The notes under the pieces are model-generated. The model was not told the origin of the DNA. It did no database searches and saw only the letters and a list, made by a program, of their open reading frames with translations. The translations under genes and the position numbers were made by a program. A DNA stretch of 60,000 bases, taken from Membranipora membranacea (taxonomy: Eukaryota > Bryozoa > Gymnolaemata > Cheilostomatida > Membraniporidae). Where the stretch lies: assembly GCA_914767715.1 (NCBI GenBank), contig OU612066.1, positions 18,948,283-19,008,282 of the forward strand, given 5' to 3'. Below, in pieces: positions 37,413 through 48,900 of this stretch (positions are counted from its first letter, which is position 1; every line of letters begins with the position of its first letter).

Positions 37413-37686
37413 TACCATGCCAGGCATGCAACTAGCCTACACTCAGTAGTTGCGGAGAGCGTCGGATGAAATCGAGGCTGATCCACACTAAAAATGTGAC
37501 TTATAATGAAATACCATATGATCAATTATTAACCCTGATTAGAAAAGTTTATGCAATCATATAACTGCACAGTGCAGTGACCTCTTAGTCAGCTAACAAG
37601 GTTGAAATACCCTGCTATGTCCTAGATTACCATATATAAAGAGAGGAGACAACTCAACCAATAATGATTAATTTGTATGATTGCGC

Positions 37687-37710
37687 CAGGAATTTGTCCC
37701 ATACTCCCTG
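37687..37710. mobile_element. Micro-palindromic insertion, CAGG...CCTG type (24 bp)
   Basis: CAGGAATTTGTCCC is followed by an end CTCCCTG. Flanks ATTGCGC (37680-37686) and ATTGCAT (37711-37717) share the first five of seven positions. The centre resembles 6151-6175. Confidence 0.5.
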
Positions 37711-37762
37711 ATTGCATATACTAACTATAAACGAAAACATGTACTCAGTCATTAGTATGTTC

Positions 37763-38002
37763 AATCTTGTAGTATCTGTGACACCTTTTGGGTATGTTTA
37801 CTTGGTTACAACTGTTCCCCAATCTTGTAGTATCTGTGACACCTTTTGGGTATGTTAACTTGGTTACAACTGTTCCCCAATCTTGTAATATCTGTGACGC
37901 CTTTTGGGTATGGTAACTTGGTTACAACTGTTCCCCAATCTTGTAATATCTGTGACACCTTTTGGGTATGGTAACTTGGTTACAACTGTTCCCCAATCTT
38001 GC
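37763..38002. repeat. 58-bp minisatellite, four copies plus a partial
   Basis: Units start AATCTTGTAGTATCTGTGAC at 37763, 37821, 37879 and 37937, with a truncated fifth at 37995. Copies differ at only a few positions. Confidence 0.95.
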
Positions 38003-40057
38003 AGCACAAACAGCAGTCAAGCATGTGCAATTATGTCTTTCTTGACTTGTTCAGATGATTTGTGGCAACAATACCTCTACACACCCACTCGTACTTAAAT
38101 TTCATTAATACACAGTGGTAGATCTGTGCTAGACATTGGTATTTTTATTTGTTAATTTTTTTCTCAATAATAGTTTTATCGATACACTCCCTAAGCTCTC
38201 TGGTTTTTATTATCTGCAATACTTGATAAATGTACAGAAGATTATACGGTGAAGAGTGTGTGCACTTTTTAACATGATTTGATTAAACCAGAATCAAAAC
38301 AACAGGTGTTTTCAAACTATTACATGATAATAATGATCTCTAATACTGTTTTGTGTTATCATGCATTAGTAGTAATAAAAAACTGCAATTTCAATGTGCT
38401 TTAACCCTGATTAAAAATTTTTTTTGAATAGTTACCACTAAATATGCACTCTTTTCTATGTGATAACATTACATGCTTATCAAAAACTATTTGTCATGGA
38501 TGCTTACTCCATGTTTTGCAAGATGTTAACATGGGTAGTTTTGAAATTGATGATGAGATGCACATTCGGTGTTGTGTCACAATATTACTACTTACTCTTA
38601 GCCCATTCATATTTATCCTATGTTCATAATGTTACTTGTTATCACTTAACCTTTTAAATATTTTTGTTGTATCATTTATACCTTGCCATGGTCGTGTAGG
38701 TAAACTTTTTCCCCCTGTTTCTTCTCACTCTTCTTACCAGTATCAATGTGTGTGCAGTATGAATTCTCTCAACTCCTTCAACAATGTTTAAACCCGTTCA
38801 GTTCACTTTTGTAAAAAGCAAAATCTTTGAGAATAATAAAAATCTGTTGATCTGTTTGGTATTTCTTCATGAAACAGAACACATACTTACTGTACTTTTT
38901 TTGTATCATTGTAATTCTCGTAATACATTGCGAGTTGCAATGTATAGGGACTTACTGTGCACCATACCTGCCATAAAACGATTTGAATTCTGATTTTCAA
39001 AATTTTGTGGGGTCCTGATGGGGTCTTCCCAGGGTTATCTCCCCTGCAGGAAACAATAGCAAAAGAGCAGAGATAAAGAAGAGCTATCATTCGTAAATGT
39101 CTTATAATACTAGATCCCTTGAGATGGGATATCATTTCTAAGCTTTTTGCCTCCACTGCAGACTTCGAGCCTGTAGTTGAGGGACAACTTCAAATCAAGA
39201 AATCTTTCAAAAAGTATCAGCATCTTGAGAACCTAATATAAGAGCTTGTATAACTTCCAGAACACTATAAAATGATATATGGTGACCCTGCACTTGTCAT
39301 TTCTATGGGTGCCCATGACATTGTGTCAGTACGTAATCTTGCCATAATGGGTAATGTGTTTGGGATTATCTTTTGCATTTATGCAAAAAGAAAATCAGCA
39401 GCTCCGCATCCACAGATGGAATGAATTTGTTTACCCTGGGACCAGTCTAGATTACAATTGTTGTTTGATGACCAGTAACTTGAAGCATTGTGTTATAGAC
39501 TGAATGAAACACAACAGTCATTATAATTATTGTGCGCTGTCAGCTAGTATATACTTTGGACATTGTACAAAACTGCCACAAGTACGGATCAAAGTTTTCC
39601 ATGAGAATGAGTGTGCCATAGTCGACACTAAAAGGAGCCAGTCATTAGGTTAGACTTGACCTTCAAATTGAGAAATTTGAGTTTTTTTGTCTGTTTTTTA
39701 AAATACATAGCTCTAGGAACTTTAAAACCTGTACTTTCAGATTATCACTATGTTAAAACTGTACTTACACTCAATCACATCTAAAACTAGTAGGGTTGTT
39801 TGACTCTGGAGCAAATATAATCCTAGATTGAAATCATATTTACTCATGTGAATTTTGACAATTTTGGTTATCTTTGTGACACAATAACTGGAGTTGTAAT
39901 TGATATTTTTGCTTCAAATCTTTTGCCGAGTGATTGTTAAATTGTGCTTTATGTGATGAAATATTTACAAGCATTAAAAAACAGTCTGCAGACGAGCGAG
40001 CATGTAAAGCAAATTTCGGACCTGTTTTTGTTATAATTCAGAGGAGGTGGTGTATAG

Positions 40058-40108
40058 CCAGAGACTATAGATAATAGTCTATAGTCTAGTCTAGTCTATA
40101 GTCTCTGG
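40058..40108. repeat. Palindrome CCAGAGACTATAG...CTATAGTCTCTGG
   Basis: Inverted arms of about 13-20 bases, built from repeated CTAGT/CTATAGT units. TATAG flanks both sides (40053-40057, 40109-40113), but that word also occurs inside, so the 5-bp repeat may be coincidental. Confidence 0.55.
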
Positions 40109-41170
40109 TATAGCTATAGATGGGTGTATAGCACAAACAGAGTGGTTGAAATGGGCTCCTACTCAACCATACAGATGATAGTGATATAATATAATAGCCA
40201 CGCAGCTAGGTGGTGCCTTGGTATAATACTACTGAGGAGGAAAGTAAACAGAGTATTGTGTATTGATGATTAATTGAATCTGAAGTTTTTATGTTAGAAT
40301 ATTTTTAAAACTACATTTGGAATCAGCTTCCCAAGTGGCATGTGTATGTTAAATTTCATGGAAATTGAGCAGTAATTATGAATTATGATGTGTCACTATG
40401 GAAGGTCGAGCCAGTAGCTTTCCGATCATCTTAATGAGCCAACAAACTCCAGGATTCTCCAACGTACCTATGAGAGGAAGCACATGCCGTATAGTGCAGG
40501 CGATTGTTGGTGTATATACTGAGTGTCAGTCATGCTCATGAGAATTAGCTGATTTCGGAAGGGTAATATTAGCCTATTTAATAACCTGGCGGCGTCAAGT
40601 TATTGAACAGAATAGCAACAATGCAATTTGATCTTAATAATTTCAGAAAGAGTGACTATTTCAAAAATTTCCACGTGATAGATTCATTTTGTTCAAAAAA
40701 GGATTGATCAGGGGTGGTAAAAATGTCATGCAGTTTTTTCTGCCTTTTAGGTGATCTGTCTATTGGCCTCTATTTATGTGCAGTTAGGTTGAATCGATAC
40801 ACATATGGCCACGTATTATTGAAGGTGATGTGTTCAATGATGTGTTCATGTGTTACCTCAGGTATCGTGCAAAGTGACAAAAATGATTATTCTTTAAATG
40901 ATCAATGTCAATTGTCTCCTAACAGAATCTGATGTTGTCTTCTATCTAAAAGCAAAACAATGTGATTAACTTTGATGTTTTCCGTGACCCTGTCTCGGGT
41001 TGAGGTGTTAAAGCGAAAATAATACAGCATTTTGGTTAGCATGATTCAAACAATGCATAATAATCATTCCTTTATATCTTCCTGCCTTGACTATTCCTTC
41101 TAGGTGATCTCTATATATTTTTCGTCGAAGCAGAAATGTTATCTCTCACCTGTCCTATATCAATACGGAT

Positions 41171-41206
41171 CATAGACCTACTAATAATATTATTAGTAGG
41201 TCTATG
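41171..41206. mobile_element. Micro-palindromic insertion, CATAGAC type (36 bp, perfect)
   Basis: An exact 18+18-base palindrome starting CATAGACCTACTAATAAT with no spacer. It is flanked by ATACGGAT at 41163-41170 and 41207-41214, a perfect 8-bp duplication. The absence of any arm mismatch suggests a recent event. Confidence 0.9.
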
Positions 41207-41394
41207 ATACGGATACATCTTGGAATATTGAAAACCTTTTTCCATTGTGTTGACCAATCAAGCGTTGATTGTATAACTCTTTAAAAAATCTTATCAAAAG
41301 TCAAATGAAGTCAAATGGTACCATATTTAAATCCAGCAAAGTGAAGAAGAAGTTGAGTTATTGTATTCGATCCCTTACAACAACATGTTTCATC

Positions 41395-41673
41395 TTAGAC
41401 AAATCTTTTTGTCCTTGATCCAAACCACAGATTTGGTTTGCTTACATTCAATGTTTGTTTTTTCGTCTTCCGATTGTCATCATCTGAAAGAAGCCGACTG
41501 AGCAATGAGTTCATTTGGACTAATGACAAATCTGGAACGTCTGGTTCAACTTTCTCTAAGGAAATTTTCTGGTTAGATTTACCTTTATTGTTTTTATTGT
41601 TTTGAACAAGGTTTTGTAAATTTTGTATATTTGGTTGAGGAAAAAACTTTCCACTCATTATTTTAAATAACAT
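41395..41673 (-). CDS. Small hypothetical open frame, Asn/Lys-rich (92 aa)
   Basis: An ATG-started frame of 92 codons on the strand opposite to all genes here, with a second Met seven residues in. The product is rich in Asn, Gln and Lys, has a central LVQMNSLLSRLLSDDD segment and ends NLWFGSRTKRFV. Codon use looks less random than in neighbouring noise frames, but no signal peptide, domain or family is recognised, and an upstream exon cannot be excluded. It may be chance. Confidence 0.2.
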   Translation of the reverse strand: MLFKIMSGKFFPQPNIQNLQNLVQNNKNNKGKSNQKISLEKVEPDVPDLSLVQMNSLLSRLLSDDDNRKTKKQTLNVSKPNLWFGSRTKRFV

Positions 41674-41895
41674 CTCGCCAATGTATTATCACTGTTCGGA
41701 TTTTACCCACCCAACAGCCAGTCGGGTCAAAGAGTCTTTTACACCTTGGTCAAATCAATCGTCTACACCCCGAAACACCAGCTAGCCAAGCTGTAGATCA
41801 TATCATGAACACAAAAACCGAGAAACCCAGAGTAGGACAAAGATTGATATGGGTGAATCGCCTTCAGAAAGACCTTGAACAAGTATATATAACCC

Positions 41896-41929
41896 TAGCC
41901 TGTCTTAACAAGCTTGTTAAGACAGGCTA
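41896..41929. mobile_element. Micro-palindromic insertion, TAGCCTGTC family (34 bp, perfect)
   Basis: An exact 17+17-base palindrome starting TAGCCTGTCTTAACAAG. It is flanked by ATATAACCC at 41887-41895 and 41930-41938, a perfect 9-bp duplication. Confidence 0.9.
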
Positions 41930-42259
41930 ATATAACCCCTCAACCAAGCACTCGAGGTGTCACAAGATAGAGTGAAGTGGAGGCATGTTGTACACATATA
42001 TTGAGATTGAGATGAATAGAGGCTCTCATGGCGTCTGAACAAAAACATTGTACTTAAAAATCTTTTATGCTCACAAGCTATATGCCAACCATTTTTGTAC
42101 CAAAATATCACTGTACTATTTTATCACCACCCTTTCATCTTGCCTGCAAATAGAGGTCTTTTCTACGGAAAGCCGGTGGGCCATTGCTTGTTGCTTATAG
42201 AGAGAGGGATTATATGTACTCAATACTCAATAAGAGAAATCATCATAGTCATGTCTCAA

Positions 42260-42338
42260 CAGGGAGGGTGGGATATACCCTCCCTCCCTGCTCCCACCAA
42301 TGAACTAAACCCCTAGTTCATTGCTCCCACCCTCCCTG
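42260..42338. mobile_element. CAGGGAGGG-family element (79 bp)
   Basis: Ends CAGGGAGGGTGGGA and TCCCACCCTCCCTG, with an inner palindrome AATGAACTA...TAGTTCATT. Flanks GTCTCAA (42253-42259) and GTCTGAA (42339-42345) match at 6 of 7 positions. It is the longest member seen and may be closest to the ancestral form. Confidence 0.8.
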
Positions 42339-42867
42339 GTCTGAACAGACTACATCTGCACAAGACAAGACAAGGGTTGTCTTCTCTTAAAGGTGACAGT
42401 GTATGTAATAATACCATTTCTATAAAAAACCTTTGACCTTTCTACCACAATGCACTTCCCAGAGTATCCGGGAGTGTAAATAAAGATTCAACTATTCTAG
42501 TGCACTAACCTATATTTAGAATAAAATCAACAGAAAATACAAAATCTATTGAGATGTGTATTATGGTGCACTTCCTTGCTCAAAGCTAGTTTGAATGGAA
42601 TTGGGTTGTTAAAGATGTGCTGCTTTTAATTGTAACATGTAACACCCACTCTCTGTCCAAAGTAGACCACTTTCTTCTAGATCGATTCGATTAATTAAAT
42701 TTGAGTATTACTTACTATTACTTACTCCATTATGACTTACTAAAACTTAGTTTAGCTAGAAGAGCTTAGTAAGTTTAGTTAGTTACCTTTGAATACCTTT
42801 GACGACATTGAACACCCAGTTAGAGCTAATATTACTTGATTACTCAACCACCACCATCATGGGCACC

Positions 42868-42974
42868 CAGGACTTATATATATATATGCCTTTACTACTT
42901 TGCCAATCATTATTATCTATGATAATCATTGGCAAAGTAAAGGCATATATATATACATATATATATAAGTCCTG
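42868..42974. mobile_element. Foldback element with CAGGACTT ends (107 bp)
   Basis: The inverted arms CAGGACTTATATATATATAT and ...AAGTCCTG also share a GCCTTTACT/TTTGCCAAT segment. The flanks show no convincing duplication. Confidence 0.65.
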
Positions 42975-43177
42975 ATGGCATATAAGGCACATAAGTCCAA
43001 TGTATCTTTGCCAAGCTATCAGGCAGGTAGCATGTAAATATGTCCATTATCATACTGAACAATGGTAATTGAAAGTAAAGGCGTGTAACTTCCAGGGTCC
43101 CGCCCTATGATGATCACAAGATATTTAAATATATACAGTACACTGCACGCTTACGTTACTATTAGAAGTAGCTCAAC

Positions 43178-43203
43178 CAAGGAGTCTTTTAGTACAGTCC
43201 TTA
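43178..43203. mobile_element. Micro-palindromic insertion, CAAGGAGT family (26 bp)
   Basis: CAAGGAGTCT opens, CAGTCCTTA closes (final G changed to A). Flanks GCTCAAC (43171-43177) and GTTCAAC (43204-43210) match at 6 of 7 positions. Confidence 0.75.
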
Positions 43204-44209
43204 GTTCAACAGTGCAACACAATGACCATCATGAGTTTTTCGTTTCATGGGTTATATAATTTATATATATGTGCTGTGTTGTACAAACAGTGGGTACACC
43301 TATACATGGGCATCTTGAGATGCAAGCACATATACTTAACTTTGACATTCACTACATGGAAAGTATTGTAACTGCTGTTCTAGATACCTATGCTAAATGT
43401 ACTATGTGTGTATGTGTAAGTGTTGTGTGTAGACTGCTGTGGTGAGTTAGTAGAGGGTAGTAACTCAACTCAATATCATTGGCCGCTAATTATTTTTATC
43501 ACTTGATTGAGTAGCTAGCTAGTCTTAGTTCTAGATTATATTGGTATAAGGCGAGTTCAGTTGTCTATCTTGTTACCTGAGTTTCATGCTTGCAGGCCAG
43601 TGGAATCAATAAAAACCAAAGTGTGCCTGATCAAAGGTTCTTAAACTTGCACACTGTCTTAGCACACTTTACTAGTTGGAAATGCCAGACCCAGTTCTCA
43701 ACGAAAGCAACCTGCTGCGCACCTGCTATTGATTGCATAGTTGTTGCATAGTTTTGTATGCATTTGGTTTACCTGCTATACTATAATCAGTAACCCTTAT
43801 GCACTTATGCATTTCAATTGTCATTAGGACATACTACCTGATAACTATCTCACAAAGTGAATGATATAGAAAGTATTTGGCCAATATTAACCAAACTAAA
43901 TCACATCAATTTAGCATAGGCTAAATACCTCTGCAGTCTTTCTCCCAAGCCATTATGTTGGGGTTTACAAGTATAAATTATAATAAATATAACAACTAAC
44001 AAGGACAGTAAATTACACAAAATGAATCCACACAAGAGACTTGCCCTTGTTAGTAGTAAGAAGGGAGTGTCGTGTCTTTCTGTAAATAATATTGATGAAT
44101 TAGAGTGTACAGCAAAGCAAGAAACACCCACTTTTCATTCGAAGTAATCTCATAGCAACGAACAAAAAAAGCTAAATTTACCCACACAATGACATAGAAT
44201 GATATAGCT

Positions 44210-44452
44210 GATTTCAAAGTGCAAAAACCCAGGGTCTAGAGTATGGTATTTTCCCATTCAGAAGAATAACACTTAAATGATGATCCACTGATAGTATAGA
44301 AGTAAGCCTTGCCATGGCTTGCTCAGCACAGTTCCCAGGCTGACATACTTACAACTGAAATTATCACAAAACAGTCAAAGGTAGTCAAGTCAAAGAGGAG
44401 AGATAAAACACTCTCAACCCTTCTAGACCCTGGGCTGTCGCACTTTGAAATC
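44210..44452. mobile_element. Inverted-repeat element (243 bp)
   Basis: Terminal arms GATTTCAAAGTGC...CCCAGGGTCTAG and the reverse complement at 44423-44452. The interior is unrelated and non-coding. A target duplication was not found. Confidence 0.6.
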
Positions 44453-45651
44453 TGTCATACAATTCAATAATGTTCTTGTGCGAGTCAAATTAGATTTTTA
44501 GTTCATTGATATGAGTCTTCGCTTTCTTAAACTTTTTTAATCTCTCACGAGCAACATGGTTTTGGCTGCCCCTTGAGTAATAACTAAAAATTTGATTTGA
44601 TATCACGGTGTCATTACCAGGTACTTAATATGGCTAGATGAGAGCCTTTGGTAACATCTACCAACTAACCCTTGGTATAATGGATTCTTTGAAAGGCAGG
44701 ACATGACACAATGATTTTTGGCCGATTACATTATTTAGCTTTGAATAATGTACACATGGACAAACGAGGCTAGTCACCACTATGGACGCAATCTAACCAT
44801 TGGCTTTCTATAACTATATATAGTCGATAACAAATCGTGTATTAAACTAAACCAAATATCTAGCTTAATGTGTGTGGAAACAGTTTGCGGTCTCCCTACA
44901 AAATCGTAATGTGTACATACCCTGATTTATGTCTTTTTTTTGGGACATGGGCTGTGCACCCGGTATATAGTGGCTGATATGCTCATGAACCCCAGCGATG
45001 ACTAATGTGTACTATAGATACTTCCATAATCTTGCAACCATGTAAAAACCGAGATAAAGTCTTAACCTGTCGCCCAACATAGAATGTGAAATCAAGCTCC
45101 CATATTTTATTTTCAGTCATTACTTACACTGGGCCTCCAATCTTGTACCGACAGCAGCAATATAATGAAGAATGTGCAATGATTTAGACAACCACATTGG
45201 GTTGAAACAGGAGCAAGGTAGGTCGCTTTTCTGATATCATGATAAGGTATTGTAACAGTGTGATGATGGTATGTGTATTTGGTTCATAACATAGGTTTGC
45301 AAGCCAATTTCATTCATTTCTTGTATGCGGTGACTTGTATCATTTGTATAGCTTGATGTGTATATATTAAACCATGACAAAAAATCGAAGTCTTTAGAAT
45401 CAGATGCCAGGAAAGTTTGCTTAACCATTTTCTACTTAAACTCAAAGTTGAGATAGGAGTGTTATTTGACTTAAATTATTTTGATATTTTTATACAATAC
45501 TTTCATCATGATAGTTGACAACATTGACTTAATTCATATCATAAAAAAGTTTATATTTCCTATGATGCCACATCGATCATAAATTTCACAGCTTTTTAGA
45601 GCAAAGAGACAAAGTCATATCACTTTCATTCCTTGTTCATTCCTTATTGTC

Positions 45652-45849
45652 TATGGCTGGTGCACATTGTCCCAGACAGCCATCCGAGATACTAGACAAT
45701 CTGAACACTTACCATAATTACCCCAGCACTATCACAGACTAATTGCTGCTCTAGGATGAGTTTTGCAATGTGAACATAGACTGGGACAATCTGGGATAAG
45801 CATCTGGGATGGCATCCCAGTGACACCTGGGACAATGTGGACCATCCTA
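45652..45849. mobile_element. Diverged relative of the 30354-30704 foldback element
   Basis: Its ends CACATTGTCCCAGAC and CTGGGACAATGTGGACC and internal GATAAGCATCTGGGATGGCA match the larger element, and TA dinucleotides again bound it. It is internally deleted to about 198 bp and ends 125 bases before the MAST start codon. Confidence 0.8.
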
Positions 45850-45974
45850 CAGACAGAATAAAACTCAAATGTTTTCTATTATGTTTAGATGCAGATTTTC
45901 TGCGGCCCAATTATAATGAATCTGTAGCCTATAATAACTCGAACCGGTAGTTATTCATCACCAATCACCAGACG

Positions 45975-48900
45975 ATGTCTGCTACAAGCAAGCCTGCTGA
46001 TATTGATGATGATGGTGATGGCTCTACTGATCCCTCACTTCCTTGCATTATTGATGGTAGTGTAGCTATACAGTTGGAGAGGTTGGCAAGCGTTAAAGAA
46101 GGCCCATCGGACTATGGTGTCAATGAAGACATTGTGATCTGTGGTAGGGCTTCACAGCTAAATGATGAACCCATAGCTGAAGAATTCGCTGGTGCAGCTG
46201 CCCTAATAGTGCCCCAAAGGAAAGGTTCCATAGGAGAACAGATGGAGGTATCCAGTCAAGAAAGCTGTTCACCACTTCACTCACCACGCGATGCTAGTAA
46301 TGACGAGAATCTCAGTCCTTTCTATTCGTTTCTTCACTCCAAGGTTTGTGTATAACTTATTTGATAGCTTCAAACTGACATGATCTAATGCATTACATGC
46401 AGCTCTCTAGTGACTCAGATGTTATTTTGAATCCTTAGTTTTTATGGTGACACCATACGAGCATTGGTGATATTGCTTTGGCAGCTGAAATATATAGAAA
46501 ATTCTATCACCTGAAATATGGTGTAGGAAAGTGCCCCTCCTCCCATTATGCAAAGACTTGATTACTGGCTGTATGGGCATACCATCGTGAAAAGAATCAG
46601 AGGAGACATCCTAGGTAAAGTTTCAAGTCGCTTCTTTTCTTCATGTAAAATCAAAAATAATTACGGACTTCTATTCAGGTGGAGTTGCCTTGATAACTAC
46701 TGGTATCAGTTTGTCGACCATATTCAAAAATATGCAGTGAAAGAGTGATAGCTTATAAAACAGCTCACTAGGGCTGGGTGTGGTAATACAAGGTAGTGTT
46801 CATCAGATTCACGGCAATGATGGTTTTTGTTTCCAGGGCCTTGGTGACTGCTGTCAGTATTTTCCAGCATCGATGACTTTGGAGAACTTTTCATGCTTGA
46901 CAGAATATGAACTGATTAACCTGTTTGACATTCAAAGTTCTCATATCCGGGAGGTTGTGATGCACACTATTGGTAACATGGAGTCGAGCCTATCAACATC
47001 TGGGTTAATTGCAGTTGAGCTGCATACAGACGGGGAACTTCACACAGATGAGGGCAATGATGATGATGAGGTGAGACATTTTATAGGGTCTATCCAGGTG
47101 ATAGAGTAGTAAGTGGGCATGGCTAGGCCGCTGATTCCTGCAATAGCAATAGTCTATCTTCAGGCAATAGCATGGATATCAATAGCCAATAACACTAATA
47201 TGGCAAGTGTAAGTGGGCTGTAATGGGCTTGTAAACATATGACTGGTTGGTAACAGACGACCATGTTCATGATGGTGAAGCTCTAGAATGGGAATTGATG
47301 CAGCAATGCAAACTGTACCATTATCTACTAATATATTAAAGCGCAGTATGCTGCTTCTACTTCTCATATAGTAACATCACTTTGCGAAAAGTCTCATGTG
47401 TACACTGCAGTTATTGATCTTTGCACATAACATGGAATTTACCAGGTTTCTATTCTGTTGCCTGTTTTTATCTTGTTGCGTTATGCTGTGAAGCCGTTAT
47501 ACTTATTTGGGTCAAGCATAGGACGCTGTCATATACATTACCTAACATACACTGCTCTCGTAAAAAAAAGAAGTTCATCGATGTGTCTTTACCATGTATT
47601 AACCATGTGACACAGCCTGTATGTACCATGTGACATAGGCTGTATGTACCATGTGACACAGCCTGTATGTACCATGTGACACCCTGTGTGTACCATGTGA
47701 CACAGCCTGTATGTACCATGTGACACAGGCTGTATGTACCATGTGACACAGCCTGTGTGTACCATGTGACACAGGCTGTATGCACCATGTGACACAGCCT
47801 GTATGAACCATGTGACACAGGCTGTATGTACCATGTGACACAGCCTGTATCTACCATGTGACACAGCATGTGTGTACCATGTGACACAGGCTGTATGTAC
47901 CACGTGACACACCCTGTATGTACCATATGACACGGGCCGTATGTACCATGTGACACAGCCTGTATGAACCATGTGACACAGGCTGTATGAACCATGTGAC
48001 ACAGCCTGTATGTACCATGTGACACAGGCTGTATGTACCACGTGACACAGCCTGTATGTACCATGTGACACAGCCTGTATGTACCATGTGACACAGGCTG
48101 TATGTACCACGTGACACAGCCTGTATGTACCATGTGACACAGGCTGTATGTACCACATGACACAGCCTGTATGTACCATGTGACACAGGCTGTATGTACC
48201 ACGTGACACAGGCTGTATGTACCACGTGACACAGGCTGTATGTACCATGTGACACAGGCTGTATGAACCATGTGACACAGCCTGTATGTACCATGTGACA
48301 CAGCCTGTGTGTACCATGGGACACAGCCTGTCTGCGCCATTTGCCTGTCACTGCCTGTGCTGTAGTGCAGATATGATAGTAGGCTGTCTAATAAATCAAG
48401 CAAGTTCTGCTATAATACTGGTTTGATAGTACAATTTCCCATTGCCTTTCAGAAGTTTGCTTTCTTACTGGCTGAAATTGAATACACATACTTCTTATTA
48501 TACAGGTGGCGGCATTACATAAAAGACGCTCATTCACATTGAGTAGCTGTACATCTACACCACCTCGTTCTCCATCACCTCGTAAACTGTACGAAGGCTC
48601 ATCAGATGTGCCATCAGTTGTGTCTCGTCGCTTGCTTCATCGCACATTTAGTGAAGACATCAAAACGCGACGACGACGGGAGAGTATGCCACACAGTCAC
48701 TCAAGTCAGGCCCTAAACAGTCTTAGCTCTAGCTCATTAGGCTCTCATAGTAAGTCAGCACTTATATATATTATGTTTACTTCACCAGTATAAAATAAGA
48801 TTATAGGCATATTCACATATAGCAAAGTATAAATGAATATAGGTACATAGCTATTATAGTATATTAGTTAGAACTGTATAAATATAGAAATATACTTCAT

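Larger units (their letters stand above)
37413..45974. other. Long intergenic region before the MAST gene
   Basis: No well-supported gene in 8.5 kb. It holds a 58-bp minisatellite (37763-38002), at least seven micro-palindromes or foldback elements (listed separately), and one small minus-strand open frame (41395-41673). The stretches 38010-40050 and 42400-42860 show nothing I can identify. Confidence 0.55.

Noticed and set aside
43901-44131. Minus-strand frame with a hydrophobic segment (76 codons)
   Set aside because: No ATG, no family, and adjacent to an inverted-repeat element; hydrophobic runs are common in AT-rich noise.
47600-48332. CRISPR-like array
   Set aside because: Units are contiguous 23-mers without unique spacers, in an animal genome.
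47468-48403. Long minus-strand open frames (up to 311 codons) with repeated CHMVHTACVTWYIQ-like peptide
   Set aside because: Purely a product of the 23-bp tandem repeat, whose unit lacks stops in all three minus frames; no start context, splice sites or family.
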